From Camellia lanceoleosa (lineage: Eukaryota > Streptophyta > Magnoliopsida > Ericales > Theaceae), in contig CM045770.1 in the NCBI GenBank assembly GCA_025200525.1, forward strand, positions 133,762,200 through 133,826,199: a DNA stretch of 64,000 nucleotides, read 5' to 3'. How positions within the stretch are numbered: position 1 is the first letter of the stretch; the number at the start of each line of letters is the position of its first letter. A program made the position numbers and the translations under genes. Shown piece after piece: positions 11,801 to 22,735 of this stretch. Under the pieces are notes generated by a model, which was given only the letters and a program-made list of their open reading frames with translations, was not told the origin of the DNA and ran no database searches.

Positions 11801-12705
11801 GAAGCACCAGAATCAATCACCCAATTGCTCTCTTGGCCCACAAAATTGATACAATCATCTTCACAAACGACCATGAGATCATCAGTAGTAACTGCCGTTG
11901 TGTCTTCTTGCTTCTTATCCACACTTTTGTCACTCCTTTTCTCCTTATTCTTGAGCTTTCGGCATTCCCGCTTCATGTGCCCTTTCCCATGGCAATAATA
12001 GCACTCAATGTCTTTCTTTGAAAAACAACCATCCTTTGATTTGTCACAGCTTTGATCACGACCATGAGGAGTCTTACTCCTCCCTCTTGTTTTGCTTCGG
12101 CCTCTAACAACAAATGCTTCTGAATGAGAGGAACTCGCTGATTTTCTTCTAGTTTCTTCATTCAACGAGCTACTAATGACTTGGCCCATTGTGACAACTC
12201 CATCAGGTGCCGAATTACTAACTGTCACAACCAAAGTCTCCAAACTTTCGGGTAAAGAACTAAATAGCATCAAAGCCTGCAACTCATCATCAAAAATAAT
12301 TTTCATAGAAGCAAGTTGGTTAACGATACTCTTTATTTCATTCAGATGTTCCGAAATAGGGCTGCCCTTTTTATATTTTAAATTAACCAACTTACGAAAC
12401 AAAAAGGCTTTATTTGTGGCTGATTTTCTATCATAAAGACTCTCTAATTTTTTCCATAAATCATGTGCCGAAGTTTCAGTAGCAACATGATAAAACACAC
12501 TGTCATCAATCCATTGACGGATAACACCAACAGCTTTTCGATTTAACCTCTTCCACTCATCATCTTTCATATCCTCAGGTTTGCCACTATCACCCTCAAT
12601 AAGCCCATACAAGTCTTTACAAAATAATAGGTCCTCCATTTTAGTTTTCCAAGTTACCCAATTGCTTCCATTGAAGCTAGACATACGACCCACCTTCCCC
12701 TCCAT
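8842..12705 (-). pseudogene. Copia gag-pol polyprotein with four nonsense codons and a mutated RT active site
   Basis: One frame of about 1288 codons spans the whole gene with no frameshift. The start at 12705 (MEGKVGRM) is chosen because earlier codons lie in the primer-site region. Order: Gag with a CCHC knuckle (CYYCHGKGHMKREC, about 11970-12010); protease DSGASFHVT; HHCC zinc finger and integrase with SDNGGEY and the PQQNGVAER helix; reverse transcriptase with DVKTAFLHGDL; RNase H with DSDMAGD and ISTTEAEF. In-frame stops lie at 11734-11736 (TGA), 9901-9903 (TAA), 9826-9828 (TAA) and 9244-9246 (TGA). Each sits where the family has Arg or Gln, and each is one C-to-T change. The YVDD box reads YVGD (codon 9691-9693). 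The element cannot make an active product. Confidence 0.93.
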
Positions 12706-12740
12706 TGATTTACACAAATAAATAAACTCCAATAAACCGT

Positions 12741-12754
12741 AAGCTCTGATACCA
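12741..12754 (-). other. Primer-binding site of the copia element
   Basis: The minus strand reads ACTGGTATCAGAGCTT just after the 5' LTR, complementary to initiator tRNA-Met. Confidence 0.92.
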
Positions 12755-12756
12755 GT

Positions 12757-13412
12757 TGTTAGGGAAAATATGTGATTCCCCACAAGTAAATCAATCAATG
12801 GGAATAAAAACTAATATGGAAAAATTAAATCAAAGGCAACACAAGAATTTTTACGTGATTCCTTCAATGTGAGGTACGTCCACGGGATCGAAATCCGATT
12901 CCACTATCAACCAAATAAGTTCCAAACGATTACAAATGAGACACTAATGGTCTCACAAAATCACCCTTAGGTGAATTCCAAATAATCACAAATAAACAAG
13001 AGGAAAGACCTCACCAAATAGATAAACCAAAATCTTCATAACCAGAGTTGTAAAAGACCCAAAATAACGAACCAAATCAACTTCCACACAATGAAACAAA
13101 ATCTTGAACAAATCAAGCACTCTTGACCAATCATCCCAATTGTCAATTCACAGGCACTATTACCGAAGCAGTATATCTGGTATAGCAGCCGCACGTTTCT
13201 CTTGGGAAAAAAAAACAATACACCAAAAAATTATATTGTCAATCTAGGGTTTTTTTTTTTTTATCAAAATCTTAGTTGTTTCCAAATTAGATTGGGTCTC
13301 CACAAATTACATATAATATATAAAAATATATTATAATTAATACTAATCCAAATTAAACTCTTTTTTCAAAACTAATTGGGTCCCACACTCCAATAAGGAG
13401 GTATACCCAACA
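12757..13412 (-). repeat. 5' LTR of the copia element
   Basis: Same termini as the 3' LTR. It adjoins the primer site. ACAAC follows immediately at 13413-13417. Confidence 0.95.
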
Positions 13413-13417
13413 ACAAC

Positions 13418-13726
13418 AAGCTATGTTTAAATATTCAAATTCCAAACAAAAGAATGCCCCAACCACACATACTACACAAGAATTAAAACATGACACTTAT
13501 GATTTCAAAGATGTTCTTTATCGAGTCAATAAAGTAGCCACTCCACTAAATAAACCTACTATTCAAGAATTACAAAATGAAATCTGCAACCTCAAAGCTG
13601 ATGTCCAAAATTTACAAACTCATGTCCTTGCTCTTGAAAAAAATTCTGCAGATGCTGACGATTTCCTTGCCGATACATCATTTTCCTATCAACCACATCT
13701 TCAAGAATCATCTGACAAACAACCTA
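13418..13726 (+). pseudogene. Endogenous pararetrovirus polyprotein, resumed part (coiled-coil region)
   Basis: An open frame of about 100 codons continues the pararetroviral polyprotein on the far side of the copia element. Allowing for one copy of the 5-bp duplication, the frame is the one in use at 8052. Residues around 45-75 form a heptad-like stretch (IQELQNEICNLKADVQNL) that should make a coiled coil, as in the region between coat protein and protease in petuvirus-like polyproteins. The viral sequence ends abruptly at about 13726 against an LTR fragment, before any protease or reverse transcriptase. Confidence 0.65.
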
Positions 13727-13945
13727 TAACGTCCCAAAAATAATACCAATAACCCAACATATAATATTACTAACAGTTGATCAACAACTTCACTTCTTAT
13801 TTTCCATTCATTTCTTGGATCAATACAAAAAATGACATATGCATTAAAATTCTGAATCTATAGCATATGACATGGATACAATAGTTTAAAATAAAAGTAA
13901 AACTAAACAGTTATATGCTCTAATGGTTACAACTTTTTAAGTCGA
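13727..13945 (-). mobile_element. LTR fragment, same family as 33860-35959
   Basis: TAACGTCCCAAAAATAAT, then TGACATATGCATT and TCTGAATCTATAGCATATG, parallel the first 220 bases of the LTRs at 33860 and 39664. Only this outer end (the LTR 3' end in element orientation) is kept. It lies between viral sequence and duplicated host sequence. Confidence 0.6.
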
Positions 13946-14352
13946 TACTTATGAATGATATTACTATAGTTGAATTTGAATAGAATACTATCTTACTATT
14001 GTTGTTGTTCTTAAAAAATAGAGAGAGAAATTTAGGGTTGTGAAAGGAATTAAACTTTTTCCCAACATGACTCCCACTGGTTTGTTTAAAGTGTGTTTAA
14101 ATTAATGGTTATGTAATTCTGTTTAATCGAGTTTTTAGAATTTATTTTCTCAAAAAATTGAAAATTTTAATTTGATTGATTTTTTTAAAAAAAATATTGC
14201 ACTTTTATTTTTATATTATTTTCACATTTTGGGAGTGAACCTAATTTTTGAAAATTAGAAAAATATTTTTTTTAATTTCTTTTTTGTCAAACTATTCTTA
14301 ATTGGGAGATTTTTTTCAAAAATCTTATTTCTAATACTTATTTACCAATTAA
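13946..14352. repeat. Segmental duplication, copy 1, right arm part 1
   Basis: Matches 24798-25210 (TATGAATGATATTACTA... onwards), the sequence just downstream of the small ORF in copy 2. No gene is visible. Confidence 0.75.
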
Positions 14353-14358
14353 TCCAAC

Positions 14359-15866
14359 TTTTTTTTTTTTATCAACAAAAAGAAACTTTATTCATGTATG
14401 AGCAAAGTACAAAGTACAAAACAAAACATCAATAAAGGAAGGCAAGTGCAATCATCACAATGACCTAAAACATCCCAACGAAGTTGTCACCCCAAAGCCC
14501 ATCCAATCATTTGCTAGCACACAACACCACAGTTGAGCAACATTAACACAGCTGAGCAACATTAACACCACAGCTGTATCATTTGCTCCACAACATTAAC
14601 ACAGCTAAGCAACAAAACACCTCCAGCAAAACAAATCAACACCTCCAGTAGCTGAGCAACAAAGCACCTCCAACTAAACAGATCAGTTAATCCACAAAAC
14701 TGATCAACCAAAAACATGATGAGCAGAGTCAGGAACAAATTTGCAAAAAATGCAAGAGATGGAAAAATTGTTACCAAGAATGCCAAGATTGTGTAAGAAT
14801 TCAGCTATTTTAATTCTGTTTTTCCAGGCCAACCATCCAAAGAAATGAACTTTGGGAGGTAAGGTGTTGCTCCAAATAGACTTGGTAATGTTGAGATGAA
14901 GCCTAAGAAGAGAAGTGCTAAAAGAATATTAAGAAGACACAGAGAAAGTACAAGAACTAGCAGTTGCAGAAGCCCAAGCTAGACTGTCAACACTTACTTG
15001 GCTCAATGGAGGAGCAGAGGATAACAAAGCAATCAATCTAACTTCATCAGTCAATTCCCAAGCATGCAAAACTCTTCTATAGAGGAAGTTCCAATCACTA
15101 GAGCTAGTTTTCCTAGCATAAAAGTGGTGAAAAGAGCCATTCTTATTAGTAGGAAGGTTGAATAGAGAAAGGAACTCATCCTTAAGGTAAGTGACTCCAC
15201 ACCACTTATCATGCCAAAATCTGTTCTACTGCCATCCCCCACCTTGATTTGGCAGTTATCCAAGAAGAAGTTAAAGATAGTCCTACTCTGAACCCCAATG
15301 AAGATAATGTCCTTTCACACCCAAGAATGCTTGTAAGAAGATTTCACATGAGGATGCCAACATTCTTCCTCGACCTTATATTTACTGCAGATAACTCTCC
15401 ATAATGCATTAATTTGATTTCCAAATTTCCACCACCATTTGAGAAGCAAACATGCATTAACATCCCTAATCCTCCTAATGCCCAGACCCCCTTAGGCAAC
15501 ACACTTTGTTACTTCTAACCATTTCACCAAATGAACTTTTCTTTTTAGGTCATTACCACCCCCTAAGAAAGCAGCCTCAATCTTCTCAAATTCACGAGCC
15601 ACACCTTTAGGCATCTTAAAGAGAGAAAGATAGTACACAGGTAGACTTGATAAGATAGACTTGATCAAAGTTAATCTTCTAACAAAGGATAGCATTTTTC
15701 TCATCCAACCTGATAGTCTTGCTCTAATATTGTCAAGCACAAGTTTCCAAGTTGATTTTCTACCTAGGTTGGCACCTAAAGGCTGCCCAAAAATTTCAAC
15801 GGTAAGCTAACCACCTTGCAATTCAAGAGGTTTGCAAAAGTATACAGTGACTCATCAACCTGATAG
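14359..15866 (-). mobile_element. 5'-truncated L1-type LINE, 1.5 kb
   Basis: A poly-T run on the plus strand (14359-14370) is the element's poly-A tail, so it reads on the minus strand. The flanks carry TCCAAC at 14353-14358 and 15867-15872, a target duplication. In copy 2 the same place (about 25210) has no insertion. Only the end of ORF2 is kept. Confidence 0.8.
14790..15860 (-). pseudogene. LINE ORF2 C-terminal part (after the RT core), broken
   Basis: The best frame, 15492-15740, reads RLSGWMRKMLSFVRRLTLIKSILSSLP and then FKMPKGVAREFEKIEAAFLGGG, the thumb-like region after the catalytic core in plant L1 reverse transcriptases. Further down, IKVGDGSRTDFG and other pieces of the zf-RVT neighbourhood appear in shifted frames. 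Stops and frameshifts separate them. There is no endonuclease and no catalytic core. Confidence 0.75.
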
Positions 15867-15872
15867 TCCAAC

Positions 15873-17246
15873 ATAATTTTTAATAACCCATTTACCCAAA
15901 AGATCAAAAATCCCAACTTTAGATTTAGCACAAAAACTGGAAATTAAATCTGTATTTTAAAAGAAACGTTACTCTAATTTGAATACTTACCCTATTTGAA
16001 TTAAAATCTATATATTATGAGAGAATCATAGAAGCTAATAAATGTCATATTTAAAATCTTACTCTTTTAAAATTATGGAAACTAATAAATATCATACTGT
16101 CACATATTTTTTATAATGTGAAAATTTAAAAGTAACGCAACAAAAAATATAAACCAAAACTAAAATACAATGTGAATCTTCATAGTAATAAATATACAAC
16201 TAACTTTCAAAAATACCAAAGTGCACAACAAATATAAAAGTACATACCAAAGTATAATGTGAATATTCACAAGAAACTACAAACATACAACTAAGTTTCA
16301 AAAAAATAAAACTCATACCAAAATACAATGTGAATGTTCATAATTTACAATTAACATATAACTATATTTAAAAAAACAAAACTCATACCAATGTTAACAT
16401 ATTCACACTATAACGTGAAAACATAAAACAAAATTGAAAAATGTGAAAATCGACTATTTCGATTGTTCAATGGTAACAAGAATAATTGTTCAACCAACAT
16501 ACATAGTGACAAAAATAATAAATATATAACTAACTTTCGAAAAAATAAAATTTATACCAAAATATAATGTGAATGTTCACATTTTGCAATTAACATACAA
16601 CTAACCTTGAAAAAATCTAAATTCATATCAATGAAAACATTCATATTATGATGTGAAAACACGAAATAAATAAATAAAAATTAATTAATTAATTAACTGT
16701 TTCAATTGTTTAATGGCAATAAAAATGATTGCTCAACCAATAACTATAGTAACAAACAATATACAAAAAACCATAGAAAAATATTTTAAAACAATCATCA
16801 AATAGCCCATATATGTTGACACACCTTTTAAAAAAAATCTGTTTATAATCAATTCCGACATAATACCGTTGAATAAACCACACAATATCGATTACTACGC
16901 AAACCAACAAAAACACTACGGTTTATGTATAATAATGGTAAAAAAAATGATTCATTATCATCGATTTACCATCATCTTGGTTACAAGTTCATCATCATCC
17001 CTATCATCGGTCTACATATACAACTAACCGTCTTTTCCAAACGTTCTTTCATGACAGGACTTTATTATAAAATAATGATGAAAGAAAATCTTTGATCAAG
17101 TGAATCTCTCACATTAAGGCAAATAAAACACTAAGAATAATAATATTCTATATTTATATACAATATTTTATATATCATAAATGAAATATATCTAGTAAAT
17201 GATTTTTTCTCTCCTAAATATACGGTATAATATATATATATATACA
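15873..17246. repeat. Segmental duplication, copy 1, right arm part 2
   Basis: Matches 25225-25595, 31804-32327 and 37066-37286 in that order, once the insertions there are removed. The text consists of degenerate short repeats around AATGTGAATGTTCACAA and ACATACAACTAA, with a terminal (TA)n run just before the Helitron. No gene is visible. Confidence 0.75.
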
Positions 17247-17401
17247 CTAGGGTATGTCTATGCCGAAAGGCACGGTGCAACTAATGATGAGATTAATAAA
17301 TGAAAATAAAATCCGTTGCTAAATATATATACACTTAAAATATATTTTATTTTCAGAGCATTGATAACTTAAAATAGCTAAAGCTATTACCTTTATCTCA
17401 A

Positions 17402-17700
17402 CTCAATCCCCACTACTATATTTTTACAAACATGCTTGGAACCCCCAAAATTAGGGACCTCCATGACCCCCAAAACGATGTGGACCAATCATATATCTTT
17501 AGGATAATACTTGAGACCCCGTTTTGGGGGCACCCCCTCACCCCCTTTGCCATGTGTCAGGGGGTGATTGGATGTGCAGGAAAGGGGGACCAATGAGAGA
17601 AGAGAGGGGGTCAAAAGGGGGTCTAAATCACCACCCATATCTTTATTTTTATTTTTATTTTTCTTTCCTTCCTGGACCAATCACAGGTGAGTGGGAGTTA
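17402..17700. other. C-tract and G-tract rich segment in the Helitron
   Basis: Runs of four to six C or G alternate (for example near 17528-17545 and 17580-17625), with repeated CCAATCA words. No coding frame is recognised. It stands out from the AT-rich interior and may be an older insertion. Confidence 0.3.
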
Positions 17701-19394
17701 TAGGATTGTGTTTTTTTAGGAATATGTATCACTTCTGATATTTTTAACAAAAAAAAAATCTTTCCAAGATAAATTGCACTTCTCCCAAATTGCAGTCTCT
17801 CCTCAATTTTCTCACCCACTCTCTCTCATCTTCTCCATTACCTCTGTCTCTCTCTCCCAAAAGACTATAAAACATTAATCTTCTTAATTGTCTCTCTCTC
17901 TTCTCAAACGAAGACTCCATGTTTCCTCATGTCAAAGATGATAATATTAAATTTTTTTTAAAAAAAAATCGTAAACTAAAAACGTATTGAACAATTTAAT
18001 TCCTAATAGAAACCAAGCATCGTATTAAAGAATATTAATGAGTTCACATTGTGCACTGAAATGCTATGAACAACAACTGATAAAAAATCAAAAATCAAAT
18101 AACTCCAACTATCAATTTGGTTTGCTCAGATGAACACACACCATGAAATTAGATCAAGGAACTAGAATTTAAAATAAAATAAAATAAACCACCTTGAATG
18201 GAGTAATCATAATCATTAAATATTTTTTGAAAACAAAATTAATGGTAAAAAAAAATACAAATTCAACCCAATAAAAATAAAGAAAAATAAATAAAATAAA
18301 ATCCACTACACGTAGTATATCATAAACATAAGAAAAGGTAAAACAATAAAGCAAGGACCACAACAACATCCATCCAGTAATGTAACTGAAGAGAGTGAAT
18401 ATCATTTGCCAAAAAAAAAAAAAAAGCAAACAATACGGCTATGTAAAAATAAAAAATAAAATAAAATAATTTAAAAAGCTGAGACTACCTTTGCAGAATC
18501 CACCCCTCCTTTAGTCCCACAGGTCTATGAGCTTTGGATCTGATGAATAAATGGAGAAGATGACCATGGAGCTTTTAGGGTATTCTCTACGTTGTCTTAA
18601 CCATTGTTGTGGGTCAAGAAATTCATCAAAAAAGGGAAAAATAGAACTTGAAAGATAAAATACATATTCTCACATACATAAATAAGCACAAATCTAGTGA
18701 TTACAAACTTTCTCCCCAAGTTTTTGAATTAATTTTTATGAACACAAACACAAATGCAACAGAAATGACAAAATTGGAGCTGATATGCACAAACAAAACT
18801 GGCAATTTTATCACACCTCAAACAACTCAAACCCATATTAATAAAGCTAAACACATATAAAGATATAGAAACAGAAATGATGATAAACAAAAACATCAAT
18901 TTATCATTAATGCTATTAAAATCATCAATTTAAATTGAAAATGATGATTTTAAATTGAAAATCAGCATTAAAGCTCACAACTTTGCCACTTGCTAACTCA
19001 AAGTCGAGTCAATTTAAATAACAACCTGTAAGATTTGTTTGGGTCAAAAGATTTCAGCAATGCATAACAGAAAATATGCAAAGAAATAAGCACGTTAAGA
19101 CCTTAAAAAAATAAATAAATAAATAAATCCATACCTTACCGACACTTCTACCGGAATAAAGATACTCAACTGTATTTGCAACAAATTTTAAAACCCACAA
19201 ATACAAACATGACTAATTTTTCCAACACAAACACAAATACAGTTTTAATTTGGTCTGATTTTGATAAGAAAAATACAACAATAATTTCATAGCCTTTCAT
19301 AGATATCCATAGAAACCAAAATAAAAGAGAAACAGAGGGAAAGCATACCATTTGTTGGATATCAGGAGTAGATGGTGGTCTCTACATACAAACA

Positions 19395-19690
19395 GAGAGA
19401 GTAAATAGAGTGAATGGAATTCAAATAAAATGCCTTGAACCCAAATTCAAAAACAGACACAAAGAGAGAGAGAGATAAAGTGACAATGTAAAATAGAACC
19501 TTGAAGCCAAATTCAAAAACAGACACAAAGAGATAAAGGAAGAAGTAGATTTAAATACCTTAAACCCAAATTCAAAAATAGACACAGCGAGAGAAGGGAA
19601 GAGGCAGATTTAAATACCTTGAACGATGGGTCTCGAAGCCATTTGGGGTTCGAATTTGGAAATTCGAAAATAGACACAGAAAATCAAGAA
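19395..19690. repeat. Internal duplication in the Helitron, copy a
   Basis: GAATGGAATTCAAATAAAATG, then three successive lines built on CCTTGAACCCAAATTCAAAAA and GACACAAAGAGA, match 20697-21000 in the same order and orientation. Confidence 0.75.
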
Positions 19691-19930
19691 AATCAACCCT
19701 TTTAGAGTTAGGAAACTATACATATCATCACACATGATTAGAACAAATCATTAATTGAATAGATTTTGAACAGAATTGGTAAATATATTTGTAATCCAAT
19801 GCACAAACTAAATGAAAAAGAAAATGAAAAATTGGGGCTTGCTGCTCTATGACAACAATAATTGTGTGAGTGATTTTCTGACCACACTGCCCTCCTTAGT
19901 GATTCAGCGGTAGAACACAGGCAGAATAGA

Positions 19931-20443
19931 TGGCACCCTACTGTCCTGTACAGAAAGAGAAGTTTCCGATGGTGGTTCTTCCACCCGGGGGCACTCCGAC
20001 GATCAAGTCAGTATATCTCTTAAAGATAATCAAGTATTCAACTCACAAGCTTGAGTATAAAAAACATACCTTAGACCCATGGGGGTGCCTCTTATTTATA
20101 GCCAACTCAATCCCAGTCCCAATGAGAGCCTGACTCCAATGAACTCAGGATTACTGCTAATCTGGGACTTCCAGTGGGACTAAGATAAACTCTCTAAGAG
20201 TCTTATCTTTACCCAAACTGAAGTCTTCTCCCAATCTAGGACTCTTGTCCATATCCAGGTTGAGTTCCCTCTTCATTCTAGGACTCTTGTCCCCCATCCA
20301 CTTATCTCGGATTCCGATATCTTCGGAGATAACCTCGACCTAGCCGAGATCACCTCGGCATTACGACCAGGACACGTGGCACCTTGGCTGACACGTCGGC
20401 GTCACCTTGCCACGTGTTGGTACTCAGAAAATATATCCCCACA
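19931..20443 (-). mobile_element. Solo LTR, 513 bp, inside the Helitron
   Basis: The ends are TGGCACCC and CCCCACA on the plus strand (TG...CA either way). A perfect 5-bp duplication ATAGA flanks it (19926-19930 and 20444-20448). A TATA box CTATAAATAAG reads on the minus strand (20091-20101), which sets the orientation. ACACGTGG and CCACGTGT lie at about 20371 and 20409, upstream of that TATA box. No internal domain is left, so it arose by LTR-LTR recombination. Confidence 0.85.
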
Positions 20444-20689
20444 ATAGATGGCAGATTAGGTAAAATCATGTGAATGCTATTCTCAATCAAGCCTTTCCAA
20501 ATAGATCTTGAAAACTGAAGCATGTATATAAATAATTGTGTTTACCCTTTGTAAGAAGGGCTTGGAGTTGCCGTAGTTTTTGCGATCGAGATGTCAACAA
20601 AGGGTCACTAAGTAAAGGGAAGTAGAGACAGTTGTGGGTTTGAGAGAATGACAGTATGGAGCCCAATCACAATCTGAAATAATTTTGGG

Positions 20690-21010
20690 TTTGGTAGAAT
20701 GGAATTCAAATAAAATGCCTTGAACCCAAATTCAAAAATAGACACACACACACACACACACACAAACACACACAGAGTTAAAGAGACAATGTAAAATAGA
20801 ACCTTGAAGCCAAATTCAAAAACAAACATAGAGAGATAAAGGGAGAGGCAGATTTAAATACCTTGAATCCAAATTCAAAAACAGCCACAAAGAGAGAAGA
20901 GGAGAGGCAGATTTAAATACCTCGAACAATGGGTCTTGAAGCCATTGGGGTTCGAATTTGGAAATTTGAAAACAGACACAAACTATCAAGAAAATCTGAC
21001 CTCTCTAGAG
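20690..21010. repeat. Internal duplication in the Helitron, copy b, with (CA)n
   Basis: Repeats 19395-19690. Here the GACACA word has expanded into a (CA)n microsatellite at about 20744-20775. Confidence 0.75.
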
Positions 21011-21256
21011 TTGGGCAACTATACATATCATCACACATGATTAGAACAAATAATTAATTAAATAGATTCGAAACAGAATTGGTAACTAACCTCCTAATTA
21101 TTGTTCTTGATAGACATCTCCAAACAAACCTATATAACAAAAATGTATATTTTTTATGCACACACGCACATATATACTTATTTATGTAAATCAACAAAAA
21201 TCACCTGAAATACGAAAATGAAAACTAAGAAACAATAAGAAAATTGCTTACACTTA

Positions 21257-21257
<1 letters not shown>

Positions 21258-21299
<42 letters not shown>

Positions 21300-21300
21300 C
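21258..21300. repeat. (TA)n-(GA)n compound microsatellite
   Basis: An alternating TA run is followed directly by AGAGAGAG. A further (GA)n run lies at 22048-22081. Confidence 0.9.
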
Positions 21301-21476
21301 ACGATGTAGGTCCCCCAAGGTTCAAATGTCGAAGAACTGAAGCCCCTTTCACAATTACTAGAAAATGCTTCGATGATCAAAGACTCTCTGTTTTCTTGTT
21401 AGGGTTTGCAAAAACAGTCCTTTGATACTTCACAATAGTGTAGAAAGAAAGAAAGAAATAAAGAAAGCAATAACCT

Positions 21477-21562
21477 GTTTCAAACCTAAAATACCTAAAA
21501 TAACCTGTTTCAAACCTAAAATAACCTGTTTCAAACCTAAAATACCTAAAATAACCTGTTTC
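21477..21562. repeat. Short tandem repeat built on CAAACCTAAAATAACCTGTTT
   Basis: The units CAAACCTAAAATA and CCTAAAATAACCTGTTT recur four times with small length changes. They give a short repetitive open frame on both strands that is not a gene. Confidence 0.8.
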
Positions 21563-22042
21563 AAAGAACTGAAGAAAAACCTCTGTTGGGAAATTCAAAC
21601 AAACCCCTAAAATAACTTGTTGAACGATAGGCCTTGAAGCCACTATTGGGAAATCAAAAACATTAAAAAAAAAATTGTGGGTTTGGGAGAAAAATTTAGA
21701 GCCCAACGTAAACAAAACCCTAAAATAACCTATTTGATTATCAAGCCATTAGCAGAACTTAGCATAACTTTGAAAATAGTCACAGCCCAATAGAAAAAGA
21801 GGGGGAAAGGCAGAGCAGCGAAAGGGAGGGTTGCGACCCTTGAAGCCACTGAAACAATCAACATAAAACAAAAACATAGAGAAAATGGGAGAGTGAAACA
21901 ATTAGCAATCTTACCTTGTGAGCCGAGTCTAGAGGCAGAAATCGAGGACTGGAGAGAAGCGTAAGGAGCGAGCGTAGAGGGAGGATAGAAAAAAACAAAA
22001 ACAGATGAAGAGAAAGAGATTAAGAGGAAATGGAAAGGAGAC

Positions 22043-22083
<41 letters not shown>

Positions 22084-22258
22084 GGGAAGAGACATGGGTA
22101 GGTGGAAGGTTGAAAGGGTAGAAAGTATTTGGGCAGGAAAAAAATTGATCTCAACCGTTAGATATTGATTAGTAATCATCTCAGCCATTCAAACCAAATA
22201 TATCTCTGATACATTTTATAAATTTTCAAAAAGCATTTTATTTTATTATATAGATATA

Positions 22259-22735
22259 CTAGCGAATGACCAGTGCTTAAAGGCACTCCCAACCCAAATT
22301 TAAGTCTTTTGACCTAAATTTAGTGTACCAAATATATTTTGAAATTTTTATCAAATTTAGAGGTTTTATCAAATTTAGATCTTTTGACTAAAGTTAAACT
22401 AAAAAATAACAGCATTGCAATATTAAATAAGAATATAAGGTTTATTTTATATGAATGAAACAATTCATTTGCTAGTTCCAATATAAAAACTAATAATTGC
22501 TTAGGTCAGAAATTTATTTTAAATCAAACAAATCTAACTAATATATTTTAATAAAACCACTAAAATTGTGGTTAAACCATCGTATCAAGCAAAGCAACAT
22601 TTTCTTGTAGAAGAAACCAACGTTTCTAAGTAGAAAAGTACCTGGAAAAATAAATAATTAAAGAAGCTTCCATTATTATTCCTATTTGGTTTTGTAAGAA
22701 GCAAAAGCAAGCAACCTAACATATAATAATAAGGG
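22259..22735 (-). mobile_element. 3'-end fragment of a second Helitron, end of duplication copy 1
   Basis: CTAG at 22259-22262 after an A, with an inverted pair GTGC/GCAC around TTAAAG just inside, is a Helitron 3' end reading on the minus strand. The first 330 bases match 37291-37600, the small Helitron that ends duplication copy 2. Once the 5.0 kb Helitron next to it is removed, the two lie at the same place in both copies. From about 22600 the match fades, and the sequence runs AT-rich to the start of copy 2. Confidence 0.55.

Larger units (their letters stand above)
8053..13412 (-). mobile_element. Complete Ty1/copia retrotransposon, 5360 bp, inactivated
   Basis: Two LTRs (658 and 656 bp, each TGTTAGGG...CCCAACA on the plus strand) enclose one gag-pol frame read on the minus strand. 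The element has a tRNA-Met primer site and a polypurine tract. The flanks carry a perfect 5-bp target duplication ACAAC (8048-8052 and 13413-13417). By eye the LTRs differ at roughly 30 positions, about 5 percent, so the insertion is not recent. The domain order protease, integrase, reverse transcriptase, RNase H is that of Pseudoviridae. It sits inside the endogenous pararetrovirus, so it is younger than that integration. Confidence 0.96.
17247..22254 (-). mobile_element. Non-autonomous Helitron, 5.0 kb
   Basis: On the minus strand it starts TCTATATAATAAAA after an A (right end, 22254) and ends CTAG before a T (17247-17250). It lies between A and T without a target duplication, as Helitrons do. 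About 16 bases inside the 3' end is a small hairpin, TGCC-GAAA-GGCA (17265-17276). A second copy of the 5' end opens at 62972 on the plus strand and is similar for roughly 150 bases. No Rep/helicase frame is visible. It carries CT-rich leader-like sequence next to its 5' end (21790-22130), internal duplications and a solo LTR. Most of the interior has no recognisable gene. Confidence 0.65.

Noticed and set aside
13423..13743. Independent small coiled-coil gene
   Set aside because: Position, duplication and frame agree with its being the continuation of the pararetroviral polyprotein cut by the copia element.
21730..22188. 152-codon minus-strand frame in the large Helitron
   Set aside because: It includes the translated (GA)n microsatellite (Ser-Leu run) and shows no domain. 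More likely a leader region.
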